Source of the DNA: an uncultured Clostridia bacterium
Lineage (GTDB): Bacteria; Bacillota_I; Bacilli_A; RFN20; CAG-288
Length of the DNA: 13,733 nucleotides
Assembly: GCA_900313465.1 (NCBI GenBank)
Contig: OMRU01000007.1
Location: forward strand, 1-13,733
Direction: 5' to 3'
Part shown: positions 1-5,531 of the stretch, in pieces
Layout of the letters: every line of letters starts with the position of its first letter
Numbering within the stretch: the stretch's first letter is position 1
The notes under the pieces: model-generated
The model's database searches: none
The model's input: the letters and a program-made list of their open reading frames with translations, nothing else
What the model was told of the DNA's origin: nothing
Position numbers and translations under genes: made by a program

Positions 1-187
1 AAAAAAAAAAAAAATTATGGAAAAATATAAGGGCCATATAATCGCAACAACTGCTTGTATGGGCGGTGAATTATCTACAAATTTATATGGCTTGGCTTTA
101 GCTAGAAAAACTCAAGATAAAGAATATGAAAAATTATACTATGATAAAGCGGTTGAATTTATTAATTTTTGTAATGTCTCTGGATGA
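1..187 (+). CDS. DNA polymerase III alpha-like PHP-region fragment, 5'-incomplete and probably broken at its 3' end
   Basis: The frame starting at base 2 is open from the window edge to a TGA at 185-187. It contains a stretch reading IIATTACMGGEL followed by a helix ending in AVEFINFC. This resembles the segment of bacterial or phage DnaE-type polymerases (PHP domain) that usually reads TTACLGGEL and runs on to a 'fG..nfyiEl' strand. That continuation is absent: after about residue 57 the frame enters the complement of the exonuclease gene and stops. An ATG at 17-19 exists, but no promoter or Shine-Dalgarno is visible, and the window opens with a run of 14 A. Codons strongly prefer A or T at third positions, unlike the rest of the window, which suggests another source genome or a mobile element. 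The family assignment rests on one motif and is tentative. Confidence 0.45.
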   Translation, partial: KKKKIMEKYKGHIIATTACMGGELSTNLYGLALARKTQDKEYEKLYYDKAVEFINFCNVSG

Positions 188-411
188 ATCCCGGTTAATT
201 CTTCAACGACAGGACCAATCTCATCCTCTTGCTTGATATAGGCGTGATACTCCATCTTCTTTTCCAAATCAAAAGATACCTCACCTATTTTCTTTTCATA
301 GGCAACAAAACCAAGAGCGATAGCCTTATGGGTAAACTGGGTCGCTTCTAAGTCAAAAAAGACGATCAGATTGCCCTCTTTGATGAAGTGTAAAAGGTTA
401 GAGTAGGCCAT
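139..411 (-). CDS. DnaQ/DEDD-family 3'-5' exonuclease domain, C-terminally truncated
   Basis: The first 80 or so residues look like the start of an epsilon-type exonuclease: a hydrophobic strand ending FFDLEAT (Asp20 and Glu22, the exo I metal ligands), a second strand around residues 30-40 (ALGFVAYEKK), and a 'TGIHPET' turn near residue 75 as in other epsilon-like exonucleases. The exo II and exo III motifs that a domain of about 170-180 residues needs are missing. The frame instead runs into the AT-rich left-end sequence and stops at a TAG. Only about 170-411 is likely to be native coding sequence. The ATG lies 1 nt after the stop of the upstream MarR gene and has a GGGAG Shine-Dalgarno inside that gene's end, so the two are co-transcribed and probably translationally coupled. 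The substrate is unknown. Confidence 0.65.
   Translation of the reverse strand: MAYSNLLHFIKEGNLIVFFDLEATQFTHKAIALGFVAYEKKIGEVSFDLEKKMEYHAYIKQEDEIGPVVEELTGIHPETLQKLINSTALS
160..178. other. Probable chimeric or recombination junction
   Basis: Two coding signals on opposite strands both lose family resemblance within this stretch: the plus-strand PHP-like fragment coming from the left and the minus-strand exonuclease coming from the right. Base composition also changes here, from very AT-rich on the left to moderate GC on the right. The edge cannot be placed exactly, because the stretch is itself AT-rich and could be shared by both sides. An assembly or library chimera is the simplest explanation; a real integration or rearrangement is the alternative. 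Confidence 0.5.
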
Positions 412-412
412 A

Positions 413-880
413 TCAGTCTCCCACAGAGAAATTCTTCAATTCCTCACTGATGATATCAGGAGAAGAAGAGATTTCTAAAATCTTGAGCAAGTGCTTTGTC
501 TCCTCTTTACCAAGAATGGTAAACCAGCCACCAAAAAGGAAATGCAGCTGAGCATCGATTTTTTCTAGATATTTTCTTCCCGTATCGGTCAGATTGACAT
601 AGACCTGACGACGGTTGTTCTCATCGACATTACGAGTGATATATTTTTTCTGTTCAAGCAATCTCAAGTTAGCGGCGATGTTGGGTCTAGTGACTTTCAG
701 TTCATCCGCCATCAAGGATGGATGAGCATCAGAATGACTTTCAAGATAAATCATGATGCGATAATCCGTCTGGAAAAGAGAAGTGAAAATATCGAGTGCA
801 CCATTGTTTCTCGCCTTATTGATATATTTCAGAAGCAAATCCGTCTGCGCTTTTAATTCATCCATTTCATTTTCATTCAT
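413..880 (-). CDS. MarR-family winged-helix transcriptional regulator
   Basis: This is a 155-residue protein, the usual MarR length. Residues 40-105 form the winged helix-turn-helix: helices around HPSLMADELKVT, a recognition helix in about 64-76 (TRPNIAANLRLLEQ), and a wing at about 82-97 with the typical D-x-N-x-R-R-x-x-x-V pattern before L-T-x-x-G. The flanking helices would form the dimer interface. An upstream in-frame ATG at 916 would give 167 residues, but it lies before the TATAAT of the likely promoter. The ATG at 880 has a GGAG about 10 nt upstream and is preferred. The gene is followed after 1 nt by the exonuclease, so that gene is its likely co-regulated partner. A dyad next to the promoter suggests autoregulation. 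The ligand cannot be told from the sequence. Confidence 0.88.
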   Translation of the reverse strand: MNENEMDELKAQTDLLLKYINKARNNGALDIFTSLFQTDYRIMIYLESHSDAHPSLMADELKVTRPNIAANLRLLEQKKYITRNVDENNRRQVYVNLTDTGRKYLEKIDAQLHFLFGGWFTILGKEETKHLLKILEISSSPDIISEELKNFSVGD

Positions 881-904
881 GTCACAACATCTCCAATCTA
901 AACA

Positions 905-910
905 ATTATA
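905..910 (-). promoter_or_regulatory. -10 element of the marR promoter
   Basis: The minus strand reads TATAAT here, 25 nt upstream of the chosen marR ATG, which predicts a short leader carrying the GGAG Shine-Dalgarno. The -35 region (about 928-933, CTTTTT) is poor, which would fit a promoter that is weak or assisted by a factor. Confidence 0.55.
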
Positions 911-915
911 TCTCA

Positions 916-939
916 TTTCACCCTACTAAAAAGGTGAAA
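916..939. promoter_or_regulatory. Inverted repeat over the marR -35 region, candidate MarR operator
   Basis: TTTCACC (916-922) and GGTGAAA (933-939) are perfect 7-bp inverted arms separated by 10 bp. They sit immediately upstream of the -10 and cover the -35 position. Size and placement fit a MarR autoregulatory operator. Farther upstream, a 9-bp direct repeat TTTCAAACT occurs at 950-958 and 960-968, one helical turn apart. Binding by this regulator is inference from position only. Confidence 0.45.
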
Positions 940-974
940 ACCATTTCTTTTTCAAACTATTTCAAACTTTGCCA

Positions 975-1001
975 TGAGAAAAGGGCCTCCGCAGAGACCC
1001 T
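975..1001 (-). terminator. Intrinsic terminator of the nfnAB operon
   Basis: Reading the minus strand after the nfnB stop, AGGGTCTC pairs with GAGGCCCT across a 4-nt TGCG loop (8 bp with one G-U pair) and is followed by TTTTCTC. This closes the operon before the marR promoter. Confidence 0.75.
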
Positions 1002-1018
1002 ATGACAGATAAGTTAAG

Positions 1019-2524
1019 TTAGGCTTTGTTCTTGATATATTCGTCGATGTACTTAGCGCCCTTACGACCAGCACCCATAGCAAGGATGACGGTAGCAGCA
1101 CCGGTGACAGCATCACCACCAGCGAAGACACCATCCTTGGTGGTTTCGTTGGTTTCTTCATTGACGATCAAGCAGCCATGTGGATTGGTTTCAATACCAG
1201 GAGTGGTCTGTTTGATGAGTGGGTTTGGAGAAGTACCAATGGCAACGATGAAGCAATCGCATGGAATTTCATAGATGGCATTTGGATCTTCTTCTGGAGA
1301 AACTGGAACTGGTTTACGTCTGCCGGAAGCATCTGGTTCACCAAGTTTCTGCTTCTGAACCTTGATAGCCTTGACCGCACCATAGTTAGGATTGAAATCA
1401 GCAGCTCTTGGAGATGGAGAACCACTTCTATCCTCAATCACCTCGATTGGGTTAGTGAGCAAGTCGAAGACGACACCTTCTTCCTCGGCATGTTCGATTT
1501 CTTCTTTACGAGCTGGTAATTCTTCTCTACCTCTACGATAGACACAGGTGACATGTTCGGCACCAAGTCTGAGTGGAGTACGAAGAGCATCCATAGCAAC
1601 GTTACCACCACCGACAACGACAACATTCTTAGCATGCTGGATTGGGGTAGCAGAAGTAGACTGATAAGCCTTCATGAGGTTGACTCTGGTAAGGAATTCG
1701 TTAGCAGAGTAGACACCCTTGGCATTTTCACCAGGGATACCTGGGAATCTTGGAAGACCGGCACCAGAACCGACGAAGCAGGCTTCAAAGCCATATTCGC
1801 TCATCAATTCATCGATGGTGACAGAACGACCGACAACGACGTCAGTCAAGATCTTGACACCCATTCTCTTCAAACCTTCGACTTCGTTCTGAACGATAGC
1901 CTTTGGTAAACGGAATTCAGGAATACCATACATCAAGACGCCACCGGCGACATGTAAGGCTTCAAAGATGGTCACTTCATAACCTTCCTTGGCAAGGTCA
2001 TAAGCGCAGGCTAAGCCGGAAGGACCAGAACCGATGACGGCAACCTTGTGGCCGTTCTTCTTGATTTCTGGAGTAGTTGGAGTAGCGTGAGTTCTGTGGT
2101 AGTCAGCAACAAATCTTTCCAATCTGCCGATACCGACAGCTTCACCCATACCCTTGACTTCCATCTTGCCAGTGACTGGGTCTTTTTCACGAACTGGCAT
2201 CTTGGCGCGAATACAATTCTTTTCGCACTGAGATTCCTGTGGGCAGACACGACCGCAGACAGCTGGTAAGGAAGAAGACTGAGTGATGATCTGATAAGCT
2301 TCTTCAAAATTTCCTTCAGCAACCTGAGCGATGAAAGCTGGAATGTTGATATGGACTGGGCAACCAGGAACACAACCTGGATTCTTACACTGCATACAGC
2401 GCTTGGCTTCATCGATAGCCATTTCTTCGGTATAACCGATAGCGACTTCGTCAAAATTATGTCTTCTGACCTCTGGTGCCTGAGTTGGCATCGGGTTCTT
2501 AGTAGCTCTCATGTTGAACGCCAT
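1019..2524 (-). CDS. nfnB: NfnB: NADH-dependent reduced ferredoxin:NADP+ oxidoreductase, large (GltD-like) subunit
   Basis: This 501-residue flavoprotein is related to the small subunit of glutamate synthase. The N-terminus carries two four-cysteine groups for [4Fe-4S] clusters: Cys43, 46, 51, 55 (CMQCKNPGCVPGC) and Cys90, 94, 100, 104 (CGRVCPQESQCEKNC). A first Rossmann motif (VAVIGSGPSGLACAYDLA, about residue 162 on) binds FAD. A second (VVVVGGGNVAMDA, about 300) followed by a YRRGREELPA segment fits NADP(H) binding, and AGGDAVTGAATVILAMGAGRKGA closes the FAD site near the C-terminus. The gene starts 2 nt after nfnA with an AAGGAGG Shine-Dalgarno inside nfnA. No large glutamate synthase subunit is nearby, and pairing with nfnA points to the bifurcating complex, which uses NADH and reduced ferredoxin to make NADPH. 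It is slightly longer than typical (about 465-470) through loops near residues 360-420. An older name for such pairs is sulfide dehydrogenase. Confidence 0.85.
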   Translation of the reverse strand: MAFNMRATKNPMPTQAPEVRRHNFDEVAIGYTEEMAIDEAKRCMQCKNPGCVPGCPVHINIPAFIAQVAEGNFEEAYQIITQSSSLPAVCGRVCPQESQCEKNCIRAKMPVREKDPVTGKMEVKGMGEAVGIGRLERFVADYHRTHATPTTPEIKKNGHKVAVIGSGPSGLACAYDLAKEGYEVTIFEALHVAGGVLMYGIPEFRLPKAIVQNEVEGLKRMGVKILTDVVVGRSVTIDELMSEYGFEACFVGSGAGLPRFPGIPGENAKGVYSANEFLTRVNLMKAYQSTSATPIQHAKNVVVVGGGNVAMDALRTPLRLGAEHVTCVYRRGREELPARKEEIEHAEEEGVVFDLLTNPIEVIEDRSGSPSPRAADFNPNYGAVKAIKVQKQKLGEPDASGRRKPVPVSPEEDPNAIYEIPCDCFIVAIGTSPNPLIKQTTPGIETNPHGCLIVNEETNETTKDGVFAGGDAVTGAATVILAMGAGRKGAKYIDEYIKNKA

Positions 2525-2526
2525 GA

Positions 2527-3378
2527 TTATTTGCCCTCCTTAAGAAGGTTGCAACCTTCTTCATATTTGGTTCTTTCCCAGGAACGATACATCGTATTTC
2601 TTTCGGAAGCAGAATCAAAGTCGACTTCCCAACCATCAAAGTCAGGACCATCGACGCAAGCAAATTTCATCTTGCCACCGACCATGACACGGCAGCAACC
2701 GCACATACCAGTACCATCAATCATGATTGGGTTCATACTGACAATGGTCTTGATACCATATTTCTTAGTGAGCAAGGCGATGTTCTTCATCATGATGATA
2801 GGACCAATAGCGATGACTTCATCAAACTGTTCATCGGTGCCCTGACGAGCTAAGATTTCTTTTTCTAAGCCGGCAGTGACAAAACCCTGTTCACCCCAGG
2901 TGCCATCATCGGACATCTTGATGAACTTCTTACTGGCAGCTTCGAATTCTTCTTCAAGAATGACAAGATCCTTGCTTCTGAAACCAGCAACGGAGCAGAC
3001 ATCAGCGCCTAATTCATGAAGTTTATAAGCTAATGGATAGGCAATGGCGCAACCAGCACCACCACCGACAATAGCGACATGCTTCAAGCCTTCTAATTCA
3101 CTTGGCTTACCTAAAGGACCGACAAAGTCAGCAAGGCAATCGCCTTCTTCAAACTGATTGAGTTCCAAAGTGGAAGCACCGACAACCTGATAAATAATGG
3201 TGACAGTGCCCTTTTCTGGATCGGAACCAGCGATAGTAAACGGAAGACGTTCACCCTCATCCGTCGTTCTTAAAATGATGAACTGACCAGGCTGAGCCTT
3301 CTTGGCAACAAAAGGAGCTTCGACGACTATTCTGGTAATAGTCGGATTGAGGACGTCCTTTTTCACAATTTTAAACAT
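2527..3378 (-). CDS. nfnA: NfnA: ferredoxin-NADP+ oxidoreductase-type small subunit with FAD and [2Fe-2S] cluster
   Basis: This 283-residue protein belongs to the ferredoxin reductase family that also contains PyrK and SudB. The N-terminal beta-barrel carries the FAD motif RLPFTIAG (about 44-51). A nucleotide-binding segment, HVAIVGGGAGCAIAYPLA, lies at about residues 100-118. The C-terminal part has the iron-sulfur motif: Asp221, Cys226, Cys229 and Cys241, in the spacing I recall for Thermotoga NfnA, where an aspartate and three cysteines hold the [2Fe-2S] cluster. An extra Cys228 lies between. The 'FACVDGPDFDG' segment is typical of the family. The start has a GGAGG at 3386-3390, 7 nt upstream. 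It is the first gene of a two-gene operon with nfnB, and together they form the soluble NADH/NADPH/ferredoxin bifurcating enzyme. Confidence 0.85.
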   Translation of the reverse strand: MFKIVKKDVLNPTITRIVVEAPFVAKKAQPGQFIILRTTDEGERLPFTIAGSDPEKGTVTIIYQVVGASTLELNQFEEGDCLADFVGPLGKPSELEGLKHVAIVGGGAGCAIAYPLAYKLHELGADVCSVAGFRSKDLVILEEEFEAASKKFIKMSDDGTWGEQGFVTAGLEKEILARQGTDEQFDEVIAIGPIIMMKNIALLTKKYGIKTIVSMNPIMIDGTGMCGCCRVMVGGKMKFACVDGPDFDGWEVDFDSASERNTMYRSWERTKYEEGCNLLKEGK

Positions 3379-3385
3379 AATATAT

Positions 3386-3436
3386 CCTCCAATATATTCA
3401 ATAAACTATTTTACAAATGACTGGAAGCGTTTTCCA
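3386..3436 (-). promoter_or_regulatory. Candidate nfnAB promoter and Shine-Dalgarno
   Basis: On the minus strand, TGGAAA (3436-3431) and TAAAAT (3413-3408) are separated by 17 nt. The predicted start near 3401 gives a leader of about 23 nt containing the GGAGG at 3390-3386. The match to sigma-A consensus is moderate. Confidence 0.5.
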
Positions 3437-3465
3437 CCTTTTTTTATGCTTTCCGATTTTTTTGA

Positions 3466-3497
3466 AACGGGATGCGCAATTGTTGCACACTCCCGTT
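3466..3497. repeat. Long imperfect dyad in the nfnA-gpsB divergent region
   Basis: AACGGGA-TGCGCAA (3466-3479) and TTGCACA-C-TCCCGTT (3483-3497) form a 14-bp stem with one bulged C and one imperfect pair around a 3-nt loop. The imperfect pair is C-A on the plus strand but G-U on the minus strand, so an RNA hairpin would be stronger in minus-strand RNA. No T tract follows on either side, so it is not an obvious terminator. It lies about 80 bp upstream of the predicted nfnAB start and about 55 bp upstream of the gpsB promoter, where an operator or activator site could act on either gene. Confidence 0.5.
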
Positions 3498-3553
3498 ATA
3501 TTACGCCATTTTCGTGCACACAATATCAAGAGAAAAATTGCCAAACATTTTGA

Positions 3554-3594
3554 TTAAATATTAATTTTATAATTGATATAATATACTGCAGGAG
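3554..3594 (+). promoter_or_regulatory. gpsB promoter and ribosome binding site
   Basis: A perfect TATAAT lies at 3577-3582, with a weak TTAAAT 17 nt upstream (3554-3559). AGGAG at 3590-3594 sits 7 nt before the gpsB ATG. The predicted transcript would start at about 3589, so its leader would be only about a dozen nucleotides and begin almost at the Shine-Dalgarno. Confidence 0.55.
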
Positions 3595-3601
3595 AAATAC
3601 A

Positions 3602-3967
3602 ATGGCTGTTAAACTCTTACTGGATTCAAACAAAATCTATCACAAAGTCTTTGAAGGTACCAAGCCTGGCTATGACGCCTTGCAGGTCGATACCTTTTTG
3701 GATATCGTCATCAAAGACTATGATGCTTTTGCCAGTTATGTTGTCACTACCGATCAGCAACTTTCTGAGATGCAGAACAAAGTGACCATGCTCAATGAAC
3801 AGTTAAGCAAGGTGGAAGCTGAAAACGCCTCATTGAAGGCTAGACTCGGCGATGTTTCTTCTAATGAAGATGCCTCCTTAAGCAATCTTGAATTGCTTCG
3901 TCGCATCTCCAAATTGGAAAAAGCATTATCCAAAGCCGGTATCAATCCTAACACTATCGACAAATAA
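3602..3967 (+). CDS. gpsB: GpsB/DivIVA-family cell division protein
   Basis: This is a 121-residue protein. The N-terminal part (about 1-45) matches the DivIVA/GpsB membrane-binding head: 'I...VFEGTKPGYDALQVDTFLDIVIKDYDAF', with the conserved G-Y-D-x-x-x-V-D-x-F-L-D core. Residues 46-85 form a charged heptad-type coiled coil. The C-terminal NLELLRRISKLEKAL segment (about 94-108) matches the GpsB trimer-forming end, which in B. subtilis reads similarly before its terminus. The family sits at the division septum, binds penicillin-binding proteins and coordinates wall synthesis between septum and side wall. Adjacency to rnpB is the same as in Bacillus and supports the GpsB call over DivIVA. The stop codon is only 3 nt from the predicted RNase P RNA 5' end. 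Confidence 0.88.
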   Translation: MAVKLLLDSNKIYHKVFEGTKPGYDALQVDTFLDIVIKDYDAFASYVVTTDQQLSEMQNKVTMLNEQLSKVEAENASLKARLGDVSSNEDASLSNLELLRRISKLEKALSKAGINPNTIDK

Positions 3968-3970
3968 ACA

Positions 3971-4310
3971 TCCGACCTAGATGACTGCTGGTAACTTGTT
4001 ATCAGAGGAAAGTCCATGCTCGCGCAATCTGTGATGGTTGCAGTGTCTGTGCCAGGCCAATCAATAAGCCTGGGCTGGGAGGAGTCCCAGACGGCAGAAG
4101 CAAACCTAAAGGAAACCATGGTGTTGCTTCTCTAAAGCTCCACAGTGACGAACCTATGAGAAATTGTAGGAATGAAACGTTGGAAAGCCCCGCAAGCGAG
4201 AAACCTAAATTTTGGTAAGGGAAGTCTGAATCGGGAAACGAACTGAAACGGACAGGTCATTGACCTAGATAAATTGTCATCCTCGACAAAACATGGCTTA
4301 TAGGGTCGGA
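3971..4310 (+). ncRNA. rnpB: RNase P RNA, type B
   Basis: This is the catalytic RNA that trims the 5' leader of tRNA precursors. Diagnostic blocks are visible in order: GAGGAAAGTCCATGCTCGC (P4 5' strand, from about 4004), CACAGTGACGAA (about 4141), GCGAGAAACCTAAATTTTGG (about 4196), characteristic of the Bacillus-like B type, and ACAAAACATGGCTTATAGG (about 4286, P4 3' strand). TCCGACC (3971-3977) and GGTCGGA (4304-4310) form the terminal P1 stem and set the ends. A P3-like hairpin, TGGTAAC/GTTATCA, precedes P4. The RNA begins 3 nt after the gpsB stop and ends 24 nt before pgsA. Neither a dedicated terminator nor a convincing separate promoter is seen, so it may be cut out of a longer transcript. 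Confidence 0.95.
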
Positions 4311-4334
4311 ACTCTTAAAAAAAGGAAGGAAAGT

Positions 4335-5006
4335 ATGAACCTACCAAACAAAATCACAACCATTCGTTTGTTTATGGCCGTTTTGATGATTGTCGTTTTC
4401 TCTTTGTCATACATTCCTAACGCCACCTCTACCTGGGCAAGCGACTTTGTCATTTGCGGATTCAATCTCGGCTTCAACTGGATTGACTTAGTGTGCTTTG
4501 TCATCTTCATCGTTGGCTCAATCACCGATGCCATTGACGGACATCTTGCCAGAAGCAGAAACTTAGTCACCAATCTTGGAAAATTCTTAGATCCTTTGGC
4601 GGATAAATTCCTCGTTGACTCCGCTTTTATTCTTCTCAGCACCAGATTAGATTGGTATGGCCATTATCAGGTCTTGCCATTTTTTGCCATACTTTTCATC
4701 GGTCGTGATTTAGCGATGGATGGTTTAAGAAGCTTAGCTGCGAGACAAGGCAAGGTTCTCGCTGCAAATATCTGGGGTAAAGTAAAAACTGCCATTCAGA
4801 TGGGTCTTATCCCTGTCTTATTCTTAAAAGGTTTCCCATTCAGTCTCTTGAACTTCGGTTCTCTTGAAACATGGATGGCAAACAGATGGGAATACACCTA
4901 CATTCTCACTAACATCCTGGTATGTGTTTCCTTATTTGTCTCCCTTTTATCCTTATTTATTTATGTGAAACAAAACATAACTGTTCTCAAGGAGGAGAAT
5001 AAGTAA
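4335..5006 (+). CDS. pgsA: CDP-diacylglycerol--glycerol-3-phosphate 3-phosphatidyltransferase
   Basis: This is a 223-residue integral membrane enzyme that makes phosphatidylglycerol phosphate from CDP-diacylglycerol and glycerol 3-phosphate, the committed step to phosphatidylglycerol. The CDP-alcohol phosphotransferase signature is complete: Asp65, Asp68, Gly69, Ala72, Arg73, Gly82, Asp86, Asp90 (D-x2-D-G-x2-A-R-x8-G-x3-D-x3-D). Several hydrophobic spans surround it (about 8-25, 50-65, 95-120, 155-170, 195-215). The N-terminus NLPNKITTIRL is typical. The in-frame ATG at 4293 lies inside rnpB. The ATG at 4335 has AAGGAAGG about 6 nt upstream and gives the expected family start. Its stop overlaps the next gene's start (TAATG). 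Confidence 0.93.
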   Translation: MNLPNKITTIRLFMAVLMIVVFSLSYIPNATSTWASDFVICGFNLGFNWIDLVCFVIFIVGSITDAIDGHLARSRNLVTNLGKFLDPLADKFLVDSAFILLSTRLDWYGHYQVLPFFAILFIGRDLAMDGLRSLAARQGKVLAANIWGKVKTAIQMGLIPVLFLKGFPFSLLNFGSLETWMANRWEYTYILTNILVCVSLFVSLLSLFIYVKQNITVLKEENK

Positions 5007-5464
5007 TGGAATATAAGGATTTATTAGATGCTCTTATTAAAGAAAAACTGACTCTCTCCAGCATGGAATCCCTGACTGGCGGTTTATTTGCTAGCACATT
5101 TACTAGCCTTCCTGGTGCAAGTAATGTCTTCCATGGCGCTGCTGTTACCTATACTGATGCAGCAAAAAGAAGTTTCAACGTTCCTGCAAGCATCATATCT
5201 ACCTATGGTGCCATTTCTAAAGAATGTGCCAAAGAGATGGCTAAGCAGGCAGCAAACTTCTATCAGAGCGATATCGCTGTTTCCTTTACTGGCAACGCCG
5301 GACCTGCTGAAAGCGAGAACAAACCAGTCGGTCTTGTCTATATCGGCATCAAGTTTTTAGAAACACTGGAAGTCTATGAACTTCATCTATCCGGTGAAAG
5401 AAACGATATTCGCAAACAATGTGTCGACTTCGCTTTTTCTACCCTCTTTGAAAAACTTCAGTAA
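5006..5464 (+). CDS. Stand-alone CinA C-terminal domain protein (PncC-type NMN amidohydrolase fold)
   Basis: This 152-residue protein corresponds to the C-terminal half of CinA only; the N-terminal MoaB/MogA-like domain is absent, as in E. coli PncC. Matching blocks are SSMESLTGG (usual ESCTGG, Ser22 retained but the usual Cys replaced by Leu23), LPGASNVFHGAAVTYTDAAK (Tyr49 and Lys54 retained), YGAISKECAKEMA, SFTGNAGP (usually TGIAGP) and NKPVGLVYIGI. The family deamidates nicotinamide mononucleotide for NAD recycling, though activity has not been shown for every member. The start overlaps the pgsA stop by 1 nt, and AAGGAGGAG (from about 4990) is its Shine-Dalgarno. It sits directly before recA, a pairing common in Gram-positive bacteria. 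Confidence 0.87.
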   Translation: MEYKDLLDALIKEKLTLSSMESLTGGLFASTFTSLPGASNVFHGAAVTYTDAAKRSFNVPASIISTYGAISKECAKEMAKQAANFYQSDIAVSFTGNAGPAESENKPVGLVYIGIKFLETLEVYELHLSGERNDIRKQCVDFAFSTLFEKLQ

Positions 5465-5531
5465 ATATTTGAACCAATCTTTTTAAAATCCGCCTTTAAA
5501 ACGGCATATGTATAATGGAGGAAAATTATCC

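Noticed and set aside
881..916. Longer marR start at the ATG at 916
   Set aside because: It would place the TATAAT promoter element inside the coding sequence, and it has no Shine-Dalgarno; the ATG at 880 has GGAG.
1026..2454. Several long open frames on both strands within nfnB
   Set aside because: They are shadow frames of a well-supported gene, caused by its codon bias; the translations look like no known family.
3754..4119. Open frame on the minus strand over gpsB and rnpB
   Set aside because: It overlaps two confidently identified genes on the other strand, shows no family resemblance and has no ribosome site.
3971..4270. Direct repeat GACCTAGAT at 3974-3982 and 4262-4270 as a mobile-element target duplication
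   Set aside because: Both copies lie inside the RNase P RNA and there is no element between them.
4293..4334. Earlier pgsA start at 4293
   Set aside because: It lies within conserved 3' bases of RNase P RNA; the ATG at 4335 has a good ribosome site and the family N-terminus.
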